A DNA stretch of 64,000 nucleotides from Ustilaginoidea virens (taxonomy: Eukaryota; Ascomycota; Sordariomycetes; Hypocreales; Clavicipitaceae), in the NCBI RefSeq assembly GCF_000687475.1, contig NC_057317.1, positions 5,828,501 through 5,892,500 on the forward strand, in the 5' to 3' direction. Positions 24,601 through 34,992 of the stretch are shown here, piece after piece. Positions within the stretch are counted from its first letter, which is position 1. The number at the start of each line of letters is the position of its first letter. The notes below the pieces were generated by a model. The model was not told the origin of the DNA, did no database searches, and was given only the letters and a program-made list of their open reading frames with translations. The position numbers and the translations under genes were made by a program.

Positions 24601-27600
24601 TTAACCAATAGAGTATAGGGAGATACTTTTATATTAGGAGGAATATTATTCTTATAATAATTAAAGAAAGAGAAAATAAATATTTAGAATTCGAATAGGC
24701 GATTAAATAAAAAGAGGAAAATAACCTAAGGAGATAAAAGGATCAAAAATTAGATTTATTCGAAATTTTTTATATATCTACTAGTAACGATCGATAGTAT
24801 TTAGAATAGGAGGATAAGACACACCTTTCTAATATAAAACCGATAAAGTATTTATTTGGTTTAAAGATATCTAACTTCTCTAAGCTATATAGAAGCGAGA
24901 TAGAGTATATAATACCAATAGATAAAGCTAGATAACTAACCTTATCAATTTATATAGGAAAACTATTTTTAAAGGGGTACCCCTTTCGATTTCGAAATTT
25001 ATATATAAATCGACTATTAATAACTATACCGGATAAAACGGTCTATTTATAGTTTAAATAGTCTAGTATTTCGTTAGGGAATAGGGCGGGATTAATAACT
25101 CAATAAATACTTATTAAACGGTTATACTATATATATAAAGACTATTTTATTGATAAACTGGAGGATATTCGCACTATAGATTTAATATAATATTATATCC
25201 CTCTTATACTAAATGCTAAGCCAAAGAAAATAAAATAGTTTTACTATACGATAGCTTATTAATAATTCTCTAAGAAGGTTTTCCTAGTAATAAAAAAAGT
25301 AGTAGTAATATATTAAGACGTTTTTAAATAGATAGCACTAACCCTTTTTATTAATAAACTAGGATAAGAGAAAGTCTTATTATCCAAAAAGGTTTTTCGT
25401 ATGGTTTATAACTTCCGCGATATAAATAATAATTTAATTAAACCTGCTTATCTATATCACAATATAGAGGCAGATATAGATTCGGTTTACTACGGCAGGT
25501 CAACAATTTTCTTATAAGTAGACGCTTTGAATAGGTTTTAGGCTATAGAAATATACCTACTAGATAAATATAAAACGGCATTTTCCTGCCCTAATAGCAT
25601 ATATATTTATAATAATATACCATAAGGTTTGATGGGGTCACCTGCGATATACGCCCGATTTAGAGATATAGTATTTAGATACCTTTTCTTCTAGGATAGA
25701 ATAGAATCGGAATTAATTTTAGGCTATATAGAGGATATCGAGATATCGTTTTCTATCTATATAAACGACCACTATATAGTATTAGAAATTTAGGAAAACT
25801 ACTTTAACTTCTTATAGAAGAGATATTTTCTAAGAGTTATATAGGCACCGATCGGCTTAAGCGGGAAAAAAACTACTTTCTTCATATTAAAAGTAAACTA
25901 TATTGGGTTTTCTATTAAAGATAGTAGGATACGACTAGCAAAGAAATATAGGGAGAGATTCATTCGAATAGCAGAATATTTTAATAAATATCCACTAAAG
26001 ATATAGGATGAGGTTTTAACTTTTATATATTTAACTCTATTTTTATATAAATTTATTCTAAGAAGGTTAGATCTAATTCGAATAGTTAAATCAGCATTCT
26101 TTCACATTAATTATAAGATAATAAAAATAGGCAGATAATCTATATAGGAAGAGGAGATACTTTAAGACTAACTAGTATAGACAATTAAAGTAAGTTCGGC
26201 ACTCTTAGCTATCTATTGTAGCATTTAGGTAAATACTACTTTTAATGCCCGGCTAAGAACCTAATTCTACCTCGCAATAGACGCCTTAGATATTAGTATA
26301 AAGGGTATTCTATTTTAGTTAGAAGATATTAAACCTAGAATACTAATAGATAATTCGAATTAGATAAAGGTTAGAATTATTATATAGCTATTATATAAGT
26401 TAGGAAATGCCGAGAAATATTATACTATGCCAGAAAAAGAGATATTAGCTATTATAATAAGACTAAAAGAAGTCAAATAGCTAATAAAAGGATCCCTATA
26501 CCCAATTAAGGTCTATATAGACTATAAGGGGATTATAGATTCTATAGTAAACTTAAGAGAAACTTATAGGAAAGTTGCAAAATAGATTAACTTACTGTAA
26601 GAATCCAATATCGAATATATTTATTAGCCGAATATAACGAAAATTATAAAAATTGCAGATGGAATGTCTAGACTACTAGATATATTAAGATTAGAACTTA
26701 TAGAATTAAAATAAAGAATAAGAATAAAAGTTAAATTAGGACTAACGAAACTAATAGCAAATATCGTAATAGAATCTAAATTAGTGCTATTAGAAGGAGG
26801 AATATTAGATCGAAATGCCATTAAGAAATTATCTATTAAGCTTTGCCTATAGCTTGAGTTAGCCTAGTATAGAGAGATATTTACAGCAATAATATACGGC
26901 TATAATACTATTACCCCGGACTGAAGAAGACTTATATAGAGATATTTACTGAAGTACCGATTTATCGATCGAAGGTTATATTAGCTAGAAATAAATAAAT
27001 CTTTAGCTAAATATATTTTAGAAGGTAGGGTATCGACCAAACTATAAGCCTTTTATAATACAAAGGGATACTTTAGTCTAGCAATTATATTATAGGCTAT
27101 TTAAGGGAAATTCTATTAGCCTTTAAGAACCAGGGACGTTAAGATATATTATTGGTTATATTTAGTATATCAATAAATAGGACCTAAGATCGCAAGAGCT
27201 GATCTAAAATCTATTATAGTTTTAGAACTATAGGAGATAATCGCGATAGACTATTTAGGCCCTATTATACTAAAAACGAAAGAGGGAGAAATATATATTC
27301 TAGTAGTAGTAGACTATACTATTAGATTTCTTTTAATACAGATTTATATTAAAGCAATAGGAATCGCAATAATAGAAGCTTAGGGAAAATACTAAGGATT
27401 AATATTCGGATGGCCAAAAAGGATCTATTATAATAATAGATCCTATTTTAAAAATCAACTTTTTTAAGCCATAAGAGAAAAGTATAGAATATAAATAACT
27501 TTCGGACTAATCTTATACCCGGCTTCTACGGGACTAGCCGAAAGAAATATATAACTTATAAAGAACTAACTAATGAAGTAGGCTATAAAAAGGAATGGAA

Positions 27601-28270
27601 TATCGTTAGAATTATAGAATTAGGCTATCCCTTCTATTATAATAGTACTAAATAATCGATATATAACTATAGTTGGAATATCTCTAGCTATATTAATATT
27701 CGGTTTCAAACTATTTTCCCAGCATAATAGCGTAATTAAGTAGGATTAAAATAAGGCTAATAAGCTAGAGATAACCGATAATAAGTTTATTTAAGATATA
27801 AATTTATTAATAATCGACCGAAGAGAGGAGAGATAGGAAAAAGTGTAAAACTAAAGAGTATCTTTTTTATCTAATAAAGTTAATAAAGTTCTATATAACT
27901 TTAAAGTTAGCAATAAAGTTTAGGAGAAAATAGATAAAGAAAGTAAATAAAAGGGAAAATTTTATAAAACTTAGGGAAACCTATTAAGAGTCGTTAAAGT
28001 TCTATTATTAGTTACTTATATAATAAAGCCGATTTAGGGAAAAACGAAAAGAAAGATATATATAGACAATTTAAAAGGCATTATCGACCGGCCGGAATAT
28101 TTATAACCTCTACGACTAAATATATGGGATCTGGCAGAATAGTCGGATGAAAGAGAGGCTAAAAATCTAGAAGAATAATATAGAAAATTAAAAGTTGCAG
28201 CTAGGGATAGCTATAATAGCTTTCCTTACTTTATCTTTACCTTTATAAGATAGGGCAGATAACACCTATA
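21700..28270 (+). pseudogene. Gypsy-like gag-pol, RIP-inactivated
   Basis: Blocks in order when stops are read through: gag capsid with a GLRGKALT motif (about 21940), CCHC zinc knuckle remnant CFNCGE (about 22665-22715, with expected Gln and His positions changed), aspartic protease region (about 23800-24000), RT (about 25340-25800, with an LMGSPAIYARF block near 25630 and a YIND catalytic box near 25760), RNase H (about 26270-26560, start AIDALDISIKG), integrase (about 27240-27720, with DYLGPI, a D-to-N change before SYF, and GLAERN) and a C-terminal tail with a YIDNLKG end near 28060. Stops are mostly TAA/TAG; the frame can be followed over long stretches. Confidence 0.85.
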
Positions 28271-28493
28271 TATTATATATTTGCCCTTTTTTCCCTTTCT
28301 TTCCTTTTTTTCCTTTTATATTTCCTTATTATAACTTTCGGTCTTAATAATAGCAGTTTCTTTTTTTTCTTTTAATATTAGCAATTCTTCCTTTTATATT
28401 TCTTTACTACAAAATTCAGACCTTACAATAGCAGTATAATATACCTTTGCTTCTTGCAATAATAGTACGGCATTTTTTTTTTTTACCTTAAAG

Positions 28494-29207
28494 ATGAATC
28501 TAGAAATATTTAAGGGTAGTACTATATTTACTAAAACGGGAAAGGTTTTTTTTTCGAATAAAGACTATATCGAGTAAATAGGAGAAAAAGCTATGACTAA
28601 TAATACTACTATACCTAATAATACTGCTATTAAAAGTGTATAGGAAAATATAGAGGAAGTGAGGAATCACTCCCCTAAAAGGCTATATACCGAATTTGCG
28701 TATTATTTTCGAGAATAACTTAAGTATCTCCCCCTACTATTAAGAAAAATCGAAGTATAGTAAGTATTTAATATAATATTATTCGCTCTATCGTTAAAAA
28801 TCCCTATAAAGAATAAATTAATTATAGGGATGAAGTCACTAAATAGGGTATATAACCCAGATATAATGATTCGGTCTACTATTATAAAGATTCTATAGAA
28901 GGAAGATATCCTCATTCGATATAATAAATAGGATAAAGCGAATACTATCGAATATTATGCAAAAATGCTGGAAAAGATCCACTACTGTAGAGTAGACTTA
29001 TTTGATTTACCGTAAGAACCGAAGGAGACTATAATAATGCAGATAAAGAAAAGAAAAATAAATGAAACAATAGAAGAAGGCGTAAATACTACGAAAAGAA
29101 TAAGACATACGAACAATAAGGAAGATAATATAATTAGAGCAGCTATTATTATTGCAGAGGCAATAAAAACAGGGCTTAAAAAGATCGCTGATGTATTGAG
29201 GGAGTGA
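28494..29207 (+). pseudogene. Third ORF of the gypsy-like element, unknown function
   Basis: From ATG 28494 to TGA 29205-29207 one frame runs for 237 codons with no frameshift and only eight internal stops, all TAA or TAG, the RIP products of CAA/CAG. It follows integrase after a T-rich spacer and ends about 115 bp before the 3' LTR. The reading suggests a soluble, mostly helical protein: no signal peptide or membrane segment. A region with KKRK and KRIR basic clusters lies near residues 184-205 and could be a nuclear localisation signal. It does not resemble env, chromodomain or RNase H. It might be a second gag-like or accessory protein. Neither function nor homology is known to me. Confidence 0.6.
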
Positions 29208-29303
29208 ATTTGCTATCGATAATGGTTTTTTTATTTTTTTTTGCTTGTATTTGCTAGAAGGAATATTATTCTTTTGTGTTGGTAGTGTTGTGGGCAACAT
29301 TAT

Positions 29304-29318
29304 AAAAGAAAAGGGGGA
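29304..29318 (+). other. Polypurine tract of the gypsy-like element
   Basis: AAAAGAAAAGGGGGA, a 15-base pure purine run three bases before the 3' LTR; the normal plus-strand priming site. Confidence 0.8.
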
Positions 29319-29321
29319 TCC

Positions 29322-29431
29322 TGTTGAAGGGATAAATAGTGGGGGTTCTAGATTAGAGATTAGATTAGCTCGAAGAAAATCAACCCTCCTATACAACACA
29401 TTTTGGCCCCATGGTCAGTGGAATGAATTCA
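29322..29431 (+). repeat. 3' LTR (110 bp) of the gypsy-like element
   Basis: One mismatch to 12866-12975; followed by the GGTC target duplication at 29432-29435. Confidence 0.93.
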
Positions 29432-29435
29432 GGTC

Positions 29436-29937
29436 CGGCGGCGGAGTGGGGCGGCGGAGTGGGGCGGCTACCGAGCGAGCGGACATCTTGGACCAACGCA
29501 TACAAATGGAGTAAAGGTGCCTCCGAAGGGACAGCCTTACTGTTCTTCTTATGTACTAATGTTTCAAAACGAGTTCGTTTTGATTACTACGAGGCGGGCG
29601 CGAAGCAGCCACGAGAAGGCTGGCTGTTGTAGGAAACGACCCAGGCCCTGCCCCGATGCCAAGAAGCAGCGGGGAACAAAAAAAAAAAGAAAAAAAAAGC
29701 TCCAATTCATAGCGCTTCGCGCGCCTGTGATGACGCACAACCTTTCAGCACCTCGAAGAGGGGAAACTTGAAAGCAGGGAAGAGCGTCCGATTGGCACAT
29801 CGCAAATCGCGGAGAAAGCTCCGCTTCCCCCTGACCAATGCTAGTGGGTCCCGGCGCCAAAAAATAACCTTTTCAAAAAAAGCAAAAAACCTTGAAAAAG
29901 GACAGAAAGCAAAGCAAAAAACTTTATATTATCATGT
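29436..29937. other. Intergenic flank between two transposons
   Basis: Contains two tandem GGCGGAGTGGGGC units (about 29438-29464) and A-rich stretches. No supportable gene. Confidence 0.6.
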
Positions 29938-30366
29938 ATCCCTTTGGCTGTGTTAAGGTGCAGCTTTTGTAACGGACCAGGGTTTGAGCCAATAGAAAAC
30001 CGTAAATTAAAGGGTACATTAGCAGACTAGGAAATAGTATCATGATGCAAGTACCAGCAATTTCCAGACTTACAAAGAGCTACGTCGCACTTATCGCAAC
30101 TGTAGGGCCCGGCACATAGCGCTGTGAGGCTATTCCCACTATATTAAGCTGTCAATTTAGCAGTGGAAAAGGTAGATAGAAAAGGCGTTATCACTAACTC
30201 TTAAGATGTTACGTATTGGCTCTATTAGAAATGCCAGAATTCCTAGTATAAGGATTTTAGAGATAAAGGTTTGGTGACTAGGCCAGTTGCCAAGAGGGCA
30301 CCTAGTAGGTATTTAGCAAAGAGTGGGTCCGATACGAAAGCTGCACCTTAACACAGCCAAAGGGAT
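29938..30366. mobile_element. MITE-like non-autonomous DNA element with terminal inverted repeats
   Basis: The left end (ATCCCTTTGGCTGTGTTAAG, continuing GTGCAGCTTT) is the exact reverse complement of the right end over 30 bp. The inverted repeat extends to about 41 bp with two mismatches (TGTAACGGACC against CGTATCGGACC). Total 429 bp with no coding capacity, so it would need a transposase in trans. The first mismatch outside (TGT against TGC) is a transition. The target-site duplication is unclear, so the superfamily is not assigned. Confidence 0.82.
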
Positions 30367-30735
30367 GCAAATGTTCGTCGCTGTCTAGCACTGGCCTTCC
30401 CCCCTCCTTTCCTCCCCTGCCTCCCCTCTATTCTCTCTCCCTCTCTCTCTTTCTCAGGACGGACGGGGATCCAGAATGTCCAAGTGGCTGTGGCGATGGC
30501 CTGCGAAAAGACCAGCTGGTCAGAATACCCGGGTTTCGAGATGTCAGGGGTCGAGACTCGATGCAGGATAGCGGAAACTATCAGACGCCGGTAGAGCGCT
30601 ACATCGTATGTGATGGTGCTGCGCGATCATGACCACGAGCGTCCTTTACCTCCGGGCTACGTATCGAACGATGCGAATTCACGCCGTTGTCGAGCAAGGG
30701 CTCTCATCGATCAAAATTTACGTGGCACAGGGCAG
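30367..30735. other. Upstream region of the 30875 gene
   Basis: Starts with a pyrimidine-rich stretch (30397-30455). A segment near 30624-30675 recurs, diverged, at 31869-31920 upstream of the decayed paralog. Confidence 0.55.
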
Positions 30736-30741
30736 TATATA
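30736..30741 (+). promoter_or_regulatory. TATA box of the 30875 gene
   Basis: TATATA in 'cagtatataacgcg', about 134 bp upstream of the chosen ATG. Confidence 0.4.
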
Positions 30742-30874
30742 ACGCGACGGTATTCGCCGCTTTGCTATGCAGAGAATGAAAGGATGCTCAGCCCGATACC
30801 CAGCCCTTCAGACTCTTTTCTCCCCATACCCTCCGTTTAGTAAAAAACCCTGTTCGCGAAACCCACGGCAAGCC

Positions 30875-31315
30875 ATGTACGCAGCAGCGCTGGCCGTCAT
30901 CGCAGCCGCCTCCCTGTCCTCGGTAGCGGCGGCGCAAAAGTACGCCCCGGGGAAAAGAAACCTCTGCACCAAGTTCGACAGGTTCACAATAGATCCGCCA
31001 ACAATACTATGGATGGGCAATCTGTGCAACAGGAATACTTGGCCCGACAAGATGACTGTCGGGAACGTGCAAGTCTCCCCGGCGATATGCTGCACCGACG
31101 TAGACGCATATGCCAACCACTTTTGGGTCATACAGGGCAGCACTGCTGTTTGTCGCTACAAAGACGAATGGGGCAGTAGCACCGGCATCGTGCATTACAT
31201 TACGAAAATCCAAGGCACTACCAACCTGTACGACGTCACTGTCGGGCAGCAAGGGCTGCCTCTAGGGGTAGACCCATCAAAAACCCCTGGGCGGTACAAG
31301 TGCGAGGCAGTGTGA
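30875..31315 (+). CDS. Small secreted six-cysteine protein (candidate effector)
   Basis: Single exon, 146 aa from ATG 30875. This start was chosen over upstream in-frame codons because it opens a clean signal peptide (MYAAALAVIAAASLSSVAAAQ, cleavage likely after AAA-Q) and sits about 135 bp after a TATA box. The mature part of about 126 aa has six cysteines: NLC, NLC, a CC pair, AVC and KC near the end, which fits three disulfides. The surroundings are transposon-rich: a MITE about 500 bp upstream and the nested retroelement beyond. A decayed copy follows about 650 bp downstream. No family recognised. Role as an effector or antimicrobial-type secreted protein is only inferred. Confidence 0.75.
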   Translation: MYAAALAVIAAASLSSVAAAQKYAPGKRNLCTKFDRFTIDPPTILWMGNLCNRNTWPDKMTVGNVQVSPAICCTDVDAYANHFWVIQGSTAVCRYKDEWGSSTGIVHYITKIQGTTNLYDVTVGQQGLPLGVDPSKTPGRYKCEAV

Positions 31316-31966
31316 GACTGCGGCGCGAATAATGCCGTGCGCTGTGCGATGACAGCACGAGGGTTCTTGTTCTTGCCTTTCAGGCTACGCAGAGATGGTA
31401 CAGATCGTCTCATCATTAAGCAAAGGCAACGGTTCACCGTTGCATTACGCGGAGTTTTTCCACATGGCCTCGTTTTGTTTTTGCTATTTGTCATGTAGTA
31501 GAAACAAGGACTAGCGGTTCTATTGTATGCACCACCCTTTGCTGGCTTACGCCTGTTGGACATTGGATCTTTGGTTATTCCGGCCATGTCGGGTTTATGT
31601 TGTTCGGACCCGCGACGGTCATGTCTCGGCCTTTGTTAGTTCTTCTTCAAGTCTAATCAATCATCAATCATCACCACCGATCCATTCTCGCCTCATGACA
31701 GCACCTTGGTGATATCGCGATGCCTAGCCTTTGGAAGTAATCTTGCTTGCGACACCCTAGCTGTGAAGCACCATGTGTAGCGCCAGCCGTCCCCTGAGCC
31801 GTCCCCTGGGCCGCCTCTCTGTCCCCGAAAACAGCGTCACGGGAGTATAGTCGTCGTGGTGGCGCTTACGCGACCATGAGCATGTGCCCGTCCCTTCCGG
31901 GGTATGTATAGATGATGCGAATCGTCCCATTTCTCCGCATGCCTCGTTTACAAAACCCAGCCAGCC
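31316..31966. other. Intergenic, with duplicated promoter segment
   Basis: Downstream part has no gene. From about 31868 the sequence (catgagcatg...cgaatcgtccc) resembles 30625-30680, showing that the duplication includes the promoter of the secreted-protein gene. Confidence 0.6.
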
Positions 31967-32355
31967 ATGTACGCAGCGCTGGCCGGCCGGGGACACGCAA
32001 CCTCTCCACCAGCTTCAACAAGTCATTGGCAAATGCGCCAGTAACGAATGGCTATGCATGGGCCATGTCTGCCAGAGTCGCAAGCGGCCTCCTTCGACAG
32101 CTCTTTGGCAGCATCCAGGCCGGCTAAGGATCTGCCGCGCGAACCTGGTGGGATATGTATGCTAACCATTTTGGGGGATATACAAGATGGCTCTCTGCTC
32201 TTTGTGAACGTGGAGGCAAGTTCGGCACCACCTTGCTTTCAATCTCGGAACTACCGACCGGTCATGGTCCGTTCTTCGGCGTTACTGTAACGCAGGCTGC
32301 TTTTGGGACAGACACATCAGCAACCCCTGGAAAGTATTTGCCTCGGGCAATATGA
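31967..32355 (+). pseudogene. Decayed tandem duplicate of the six-cysteine secreted protein gene
   Basis: Starts with ATGTACGCAGCGCTGGCC, matching the 30875 gene start except for a missing codon. It then loses most of the signal peptide and hits a stop after 25 codons. Homology reappears in other frames: LSTSFNK against LCTKFDR, MYANHF against YANHF, and an end reading GVTVTQAAFG...TSATPGKYLPRAI against DVTVGQQGLPLG...SKTPGRYKCEAV. At least one frameshift separates these. All six cysteines are lost or displaced in the readable parts. Changes include transversions and indels, so decay is not RIP alone. Confidence 0.72.
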
Positions 32356-33978
32356 CTGCACGCACGCCATGCGCTGTCGAGGGGAAATCATAAGTCGATA
32401 GAAATGGAAGTAGGGCCGTGTTATCAAGCGTGATCCTTTGTGGCCGACCGCCGCCGGTACGGAGCGTCTGAAACGGAACATGTATTTCACGCCTTTTTTT
32501 TTTTTTTATTTGGGTATGTAAAGATGACTTGAACCTCGTGCTCTTGCTTGATTTTGTTACCTCCGCGGGATGCACCAGAACCGAGCAAGGATCCTCGGTT
32601 GGGGCATGTCGCACTGTCACGCCAGCCAGATAGATACACCAGAACTACTGAGTGCGGACAAGCCGTATTCGCCAAATAAGCCAACAGGGATTCACTTCCC
32701 CAACCCATCGGGGCTTGGAAGAGTCAGCCGGCCCATCGGCTCATCCTTGTCCCGCGGCGAAACGCGAATGCAGGGATGTAAACACTGCAATGCAAGCCGA
32801 TTAGCGAAAACGCACGGTGACTCCTAGCTCCGCCATCTTTACCTTTTTCATGGCATCTCTGCTCCGTCCCCAGCGCAGGTGGTCAATAGCCGACAATAGC
32901 CGGCAGCAATAGCCCCTCGGCATCGGTTCTTGGCGGCGCTGACGGCGCGCTGCCTGCCGACTGAATGAATGAATGGATGAATGCCGCCCGCACTGCGTTC
33001 TGGGTATTTGTCCAGCACTTCCTGGGCCGGAATGGGCGGTTGCTTCCGGCTCCCGGCTGCGTGTCGTCGCTCGCATCTCCACCGGCCTGCAGCTTCGACT
33101 GGTATTCCATCTGCAAGGATGCGGGCAGCGGATGAAGAGGGGGGAGGGGGGGGGAGGGGGGGATTTGAACCTTGGGAGGATTAAACCTTCTCATCATTGA
33201 AATGCTGCAAATCGCGATCATAAAGGAGCACCCTGCCTCGCAAGCAGCCAAGACTAGGCCAAAGAATCTAGAGCTCATCATCTGAGCTCCACCATGGTAT
33301 CGGGACATGGCAATGGACCTTTTATGGAAACAAACCAGTCGTGTTGAGGACGCCTCCCAGACCCGAGTGGACGAGAGCCTGCCTGCCTGCGTTGTATGCA
33401 GGCATGCCGAGGGCGATGCGCGTGGCGGGCGCGGATAGGCTGGGAGGATCCGCGACAGGACGAAAGGGCGGGGATTTTAATCCTTGGATCGCCCCCTGGT
33501 GCCTCTGTGGCATTATAGCCAGCCTCTCTCGTCGGGAACGTGTACTCGATCTATTTCACGCCAGTCAGATATGCATCGCCCCTCCACATCGTACTCCCCC
33601 CTTGGCAGGGCCAGAATACAGCCTCAGCAAGGCTGCTGGTCCAGTGTCGACCGCCATCTCCTGAAACTGCGCTATGGCGCTTGGGGAATCAGCATGGGGA
33701 ATTCCTTGAACAAGCCAAGCATGCCGCCTTTGCCGATGTTGGCGCCGCGACGGTGACGGTGGATACCGAGGATGCCGCTCTGTGGGTAAGACAAATGCAC
33801 GCTCCGAAGCACTCCGCAGAAACGCCTCCTCGAAATAGTCTAGTCTGCACAGCGAGGTCCAGGCCGTGCGTTGGATAAATTACCCGCGTCGTCCGGGCTC
33901 GATCGCTCAACCCCAGTTTCGAACTCTTCCTCTTCACCCACCCGCACCCGCACACAACTCGACACTACAACGCGCGCC
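32356..33978. other. Intergenic, no gene seen
   Basis: Contains a T-run near 32496-32508 and a G-rich block (33140-33163). Small reading frames on both strands show no family signal. It includes the promoter of the hydrolase at 33979. Confidence 0.55.
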
Positions 33979-34992
33979 ATGGCCTTCACCTTGGAAGCAC
34001 ACAGGTTCGATCCCGCCGCCATATCGGCTGAAGCGCGCGCGTTCAACGCCGAGCTCTCGCGCCTCACCGCCTCCACGCCTAAATGGTACGAGATTGGCGC
34101 AGAAAACTACCGCCAGCTCCGAGCAAAAGGCCTCGCTTCCTTCCCCCCACCAACCCCCCTCCCGAGCGGCATAACGTTCGAGATGCCCTCTCGCGATGCA
34201 GGCCGCTCCATTCCCTGCCGCGTCCTCAAGCCCCAAGGGCAGGCGCGCGCCGTCCTGATGCACATCCACGGCGGAGGCTGGGTCCTGGGCAGCGAGTCCA
34301 TGCAGGACCCCAAGCTGAAGCGCCTTGTGGACGAGCACGGCATTGTCTGCGTATCTGTGGGTTACCGACTTGCGCCAGAGCATCCTTTCCCCGCCGGTCC
34401 GCGGGATTGCTTCGACGCGGCAGAATGGCTGGTGCGGAATGCAGAGCACCAGTTCGGGTGCGCACTGGGCTTCATAGGCGGCGAGTCGGCGGGCGCTCAT
34501 TTGACTGCCTTGACGGCGCTGCATCTCCTTCAGCATGCCGACGACGTGTATTCGTCGTTTAACCTCAAGGGGTTGCTGCTTCACTACGGATGCTATTCCA
34601 TGCGGTGGCTGCCCAACGTCTACAGTTTCGCCAAGAGGGAGCCGCATCTGCTGCTGAGTCTCGACATCATGAGGGAGTTTCGGAGCGCATTTCTGGGCAA
34701 AGACGTCGGGGATGAGGCGTTGGACGACCCGAGCATCAGCCCGTTGTATGCGGATCTTCCGAGTTTGCGCGGCAGGTTGCCGGCTGCCCTGTTTACCTGC
34801 GGCTCCGAGGACTACTTGCTTGATGATACGCTCTTCATGAGCGCGCGGTGGCTGGCGGCCGGGGGGGAAACGTCTGTGACGATTGTGAATGGCGCGCCGC
34901 ATGGCTACGACATGTTTGACAGACTGGAGAGTGGCGCTGCTGAGGGGAATGCAGCTGTCGATGGGTTTTTGGAGGACAAGCTGCGTGTATAA
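33979..34992 (+). CDS. Alpha/beta hydrolase, hormone-sensitive-lipase (HSL/arylacetamide deacetylase) type
   Basis: Intronless, 337 aa from ATG 33979 (cgcgccATGGcc, strong context; the longer frame to 33871 opens with TTG). Alpha/beta hydrolase_3 fold: the oxyanion-hole motif HGGGW at residues 97-101, nucleophile Ser170 in GESAG, catalytic Asp278 in SEDYLLDD, and His308 in APHGYD. The HGGG motif places it in the HSL/bacterial family IV esterase group. No signal peptide, so probably cytosolic. It should hydrolyse small esters or acyl groups; the substrate is not predictable. Its neighbour, a Zn2Cys6 regulator, is convergent 0.5 kb away; no biosynthetic partner was seen. Confidence 0.9.
   Translation: MAFTLEAHRFDPAAISAEARAFNAELSRLTASTPKWYEIGAENYRQLRAKGLASFPPPTPLPSGITFEMPSRDAGRSIPCRVLKPQGQARAVLMHIHGGGWVLGSESMQDPKLKRLVDEHGIVCVSVGYRLAPEHPFPAGPRDCFDAAEWLVRNAEHQFGCALGFIGGESAGAHLTALTALHLLQHADDVYSSFNLKGLLLHYGCYSMRWLPNVYSFAKREPHLLLSLDIMREFRSAFLGKDVGDEALDDPSISPLYADLPSLRGRLPAALFTCGSEDYLLDDTLFMSARWLAAGGETSVTIVNGAPHGYDMFDRLESGAAEGNAAVDGFLEDKLRV

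Larger units (their letters stand above)
12866..29431 (+). mobile_element. Outer Ty3/gypsy-like LTR retrotransposon, interrupted by a nested copia element
   Basis: Two 110-bp direct repeats (12866-12975, 29322-29431) start TG, end CA and differ at one base. The flanks are the same GGTC (12862-12865 and 29432-29435), a 4-bp target duplication. A primer-binding site starting TGG follows the left repeat and a purine tract (29304-29318) precedes the right one. The interior encodes, in order, gag with a zinc knuckle, protease, RT, RNase H and integrase, the Ty3/gypsy order. Removing the nested copia (7,123 bp plus 5-bp duplication) leaves about 9.4 kb. Coding parts are full of TAA/TAG, so the copy is dead. 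Between integrase and the right LTR is an extra ORF. Confidence 0.92.

Noticed and set aside
14250..28270. Frequent TAG in place of Gln as a sign of stop-codon reassignment
   Set aside because: TAA and degraded motifs occur too, CAA and CAG also survive, and host genes use TAG as a stop. RIP of CpA explains the pattern.
33160..33260. GGATTTGAACC resembling a minus-strand tRNA T-loop
   Set aside because: No matching acceptor or anticodon stem could be assembled around it.
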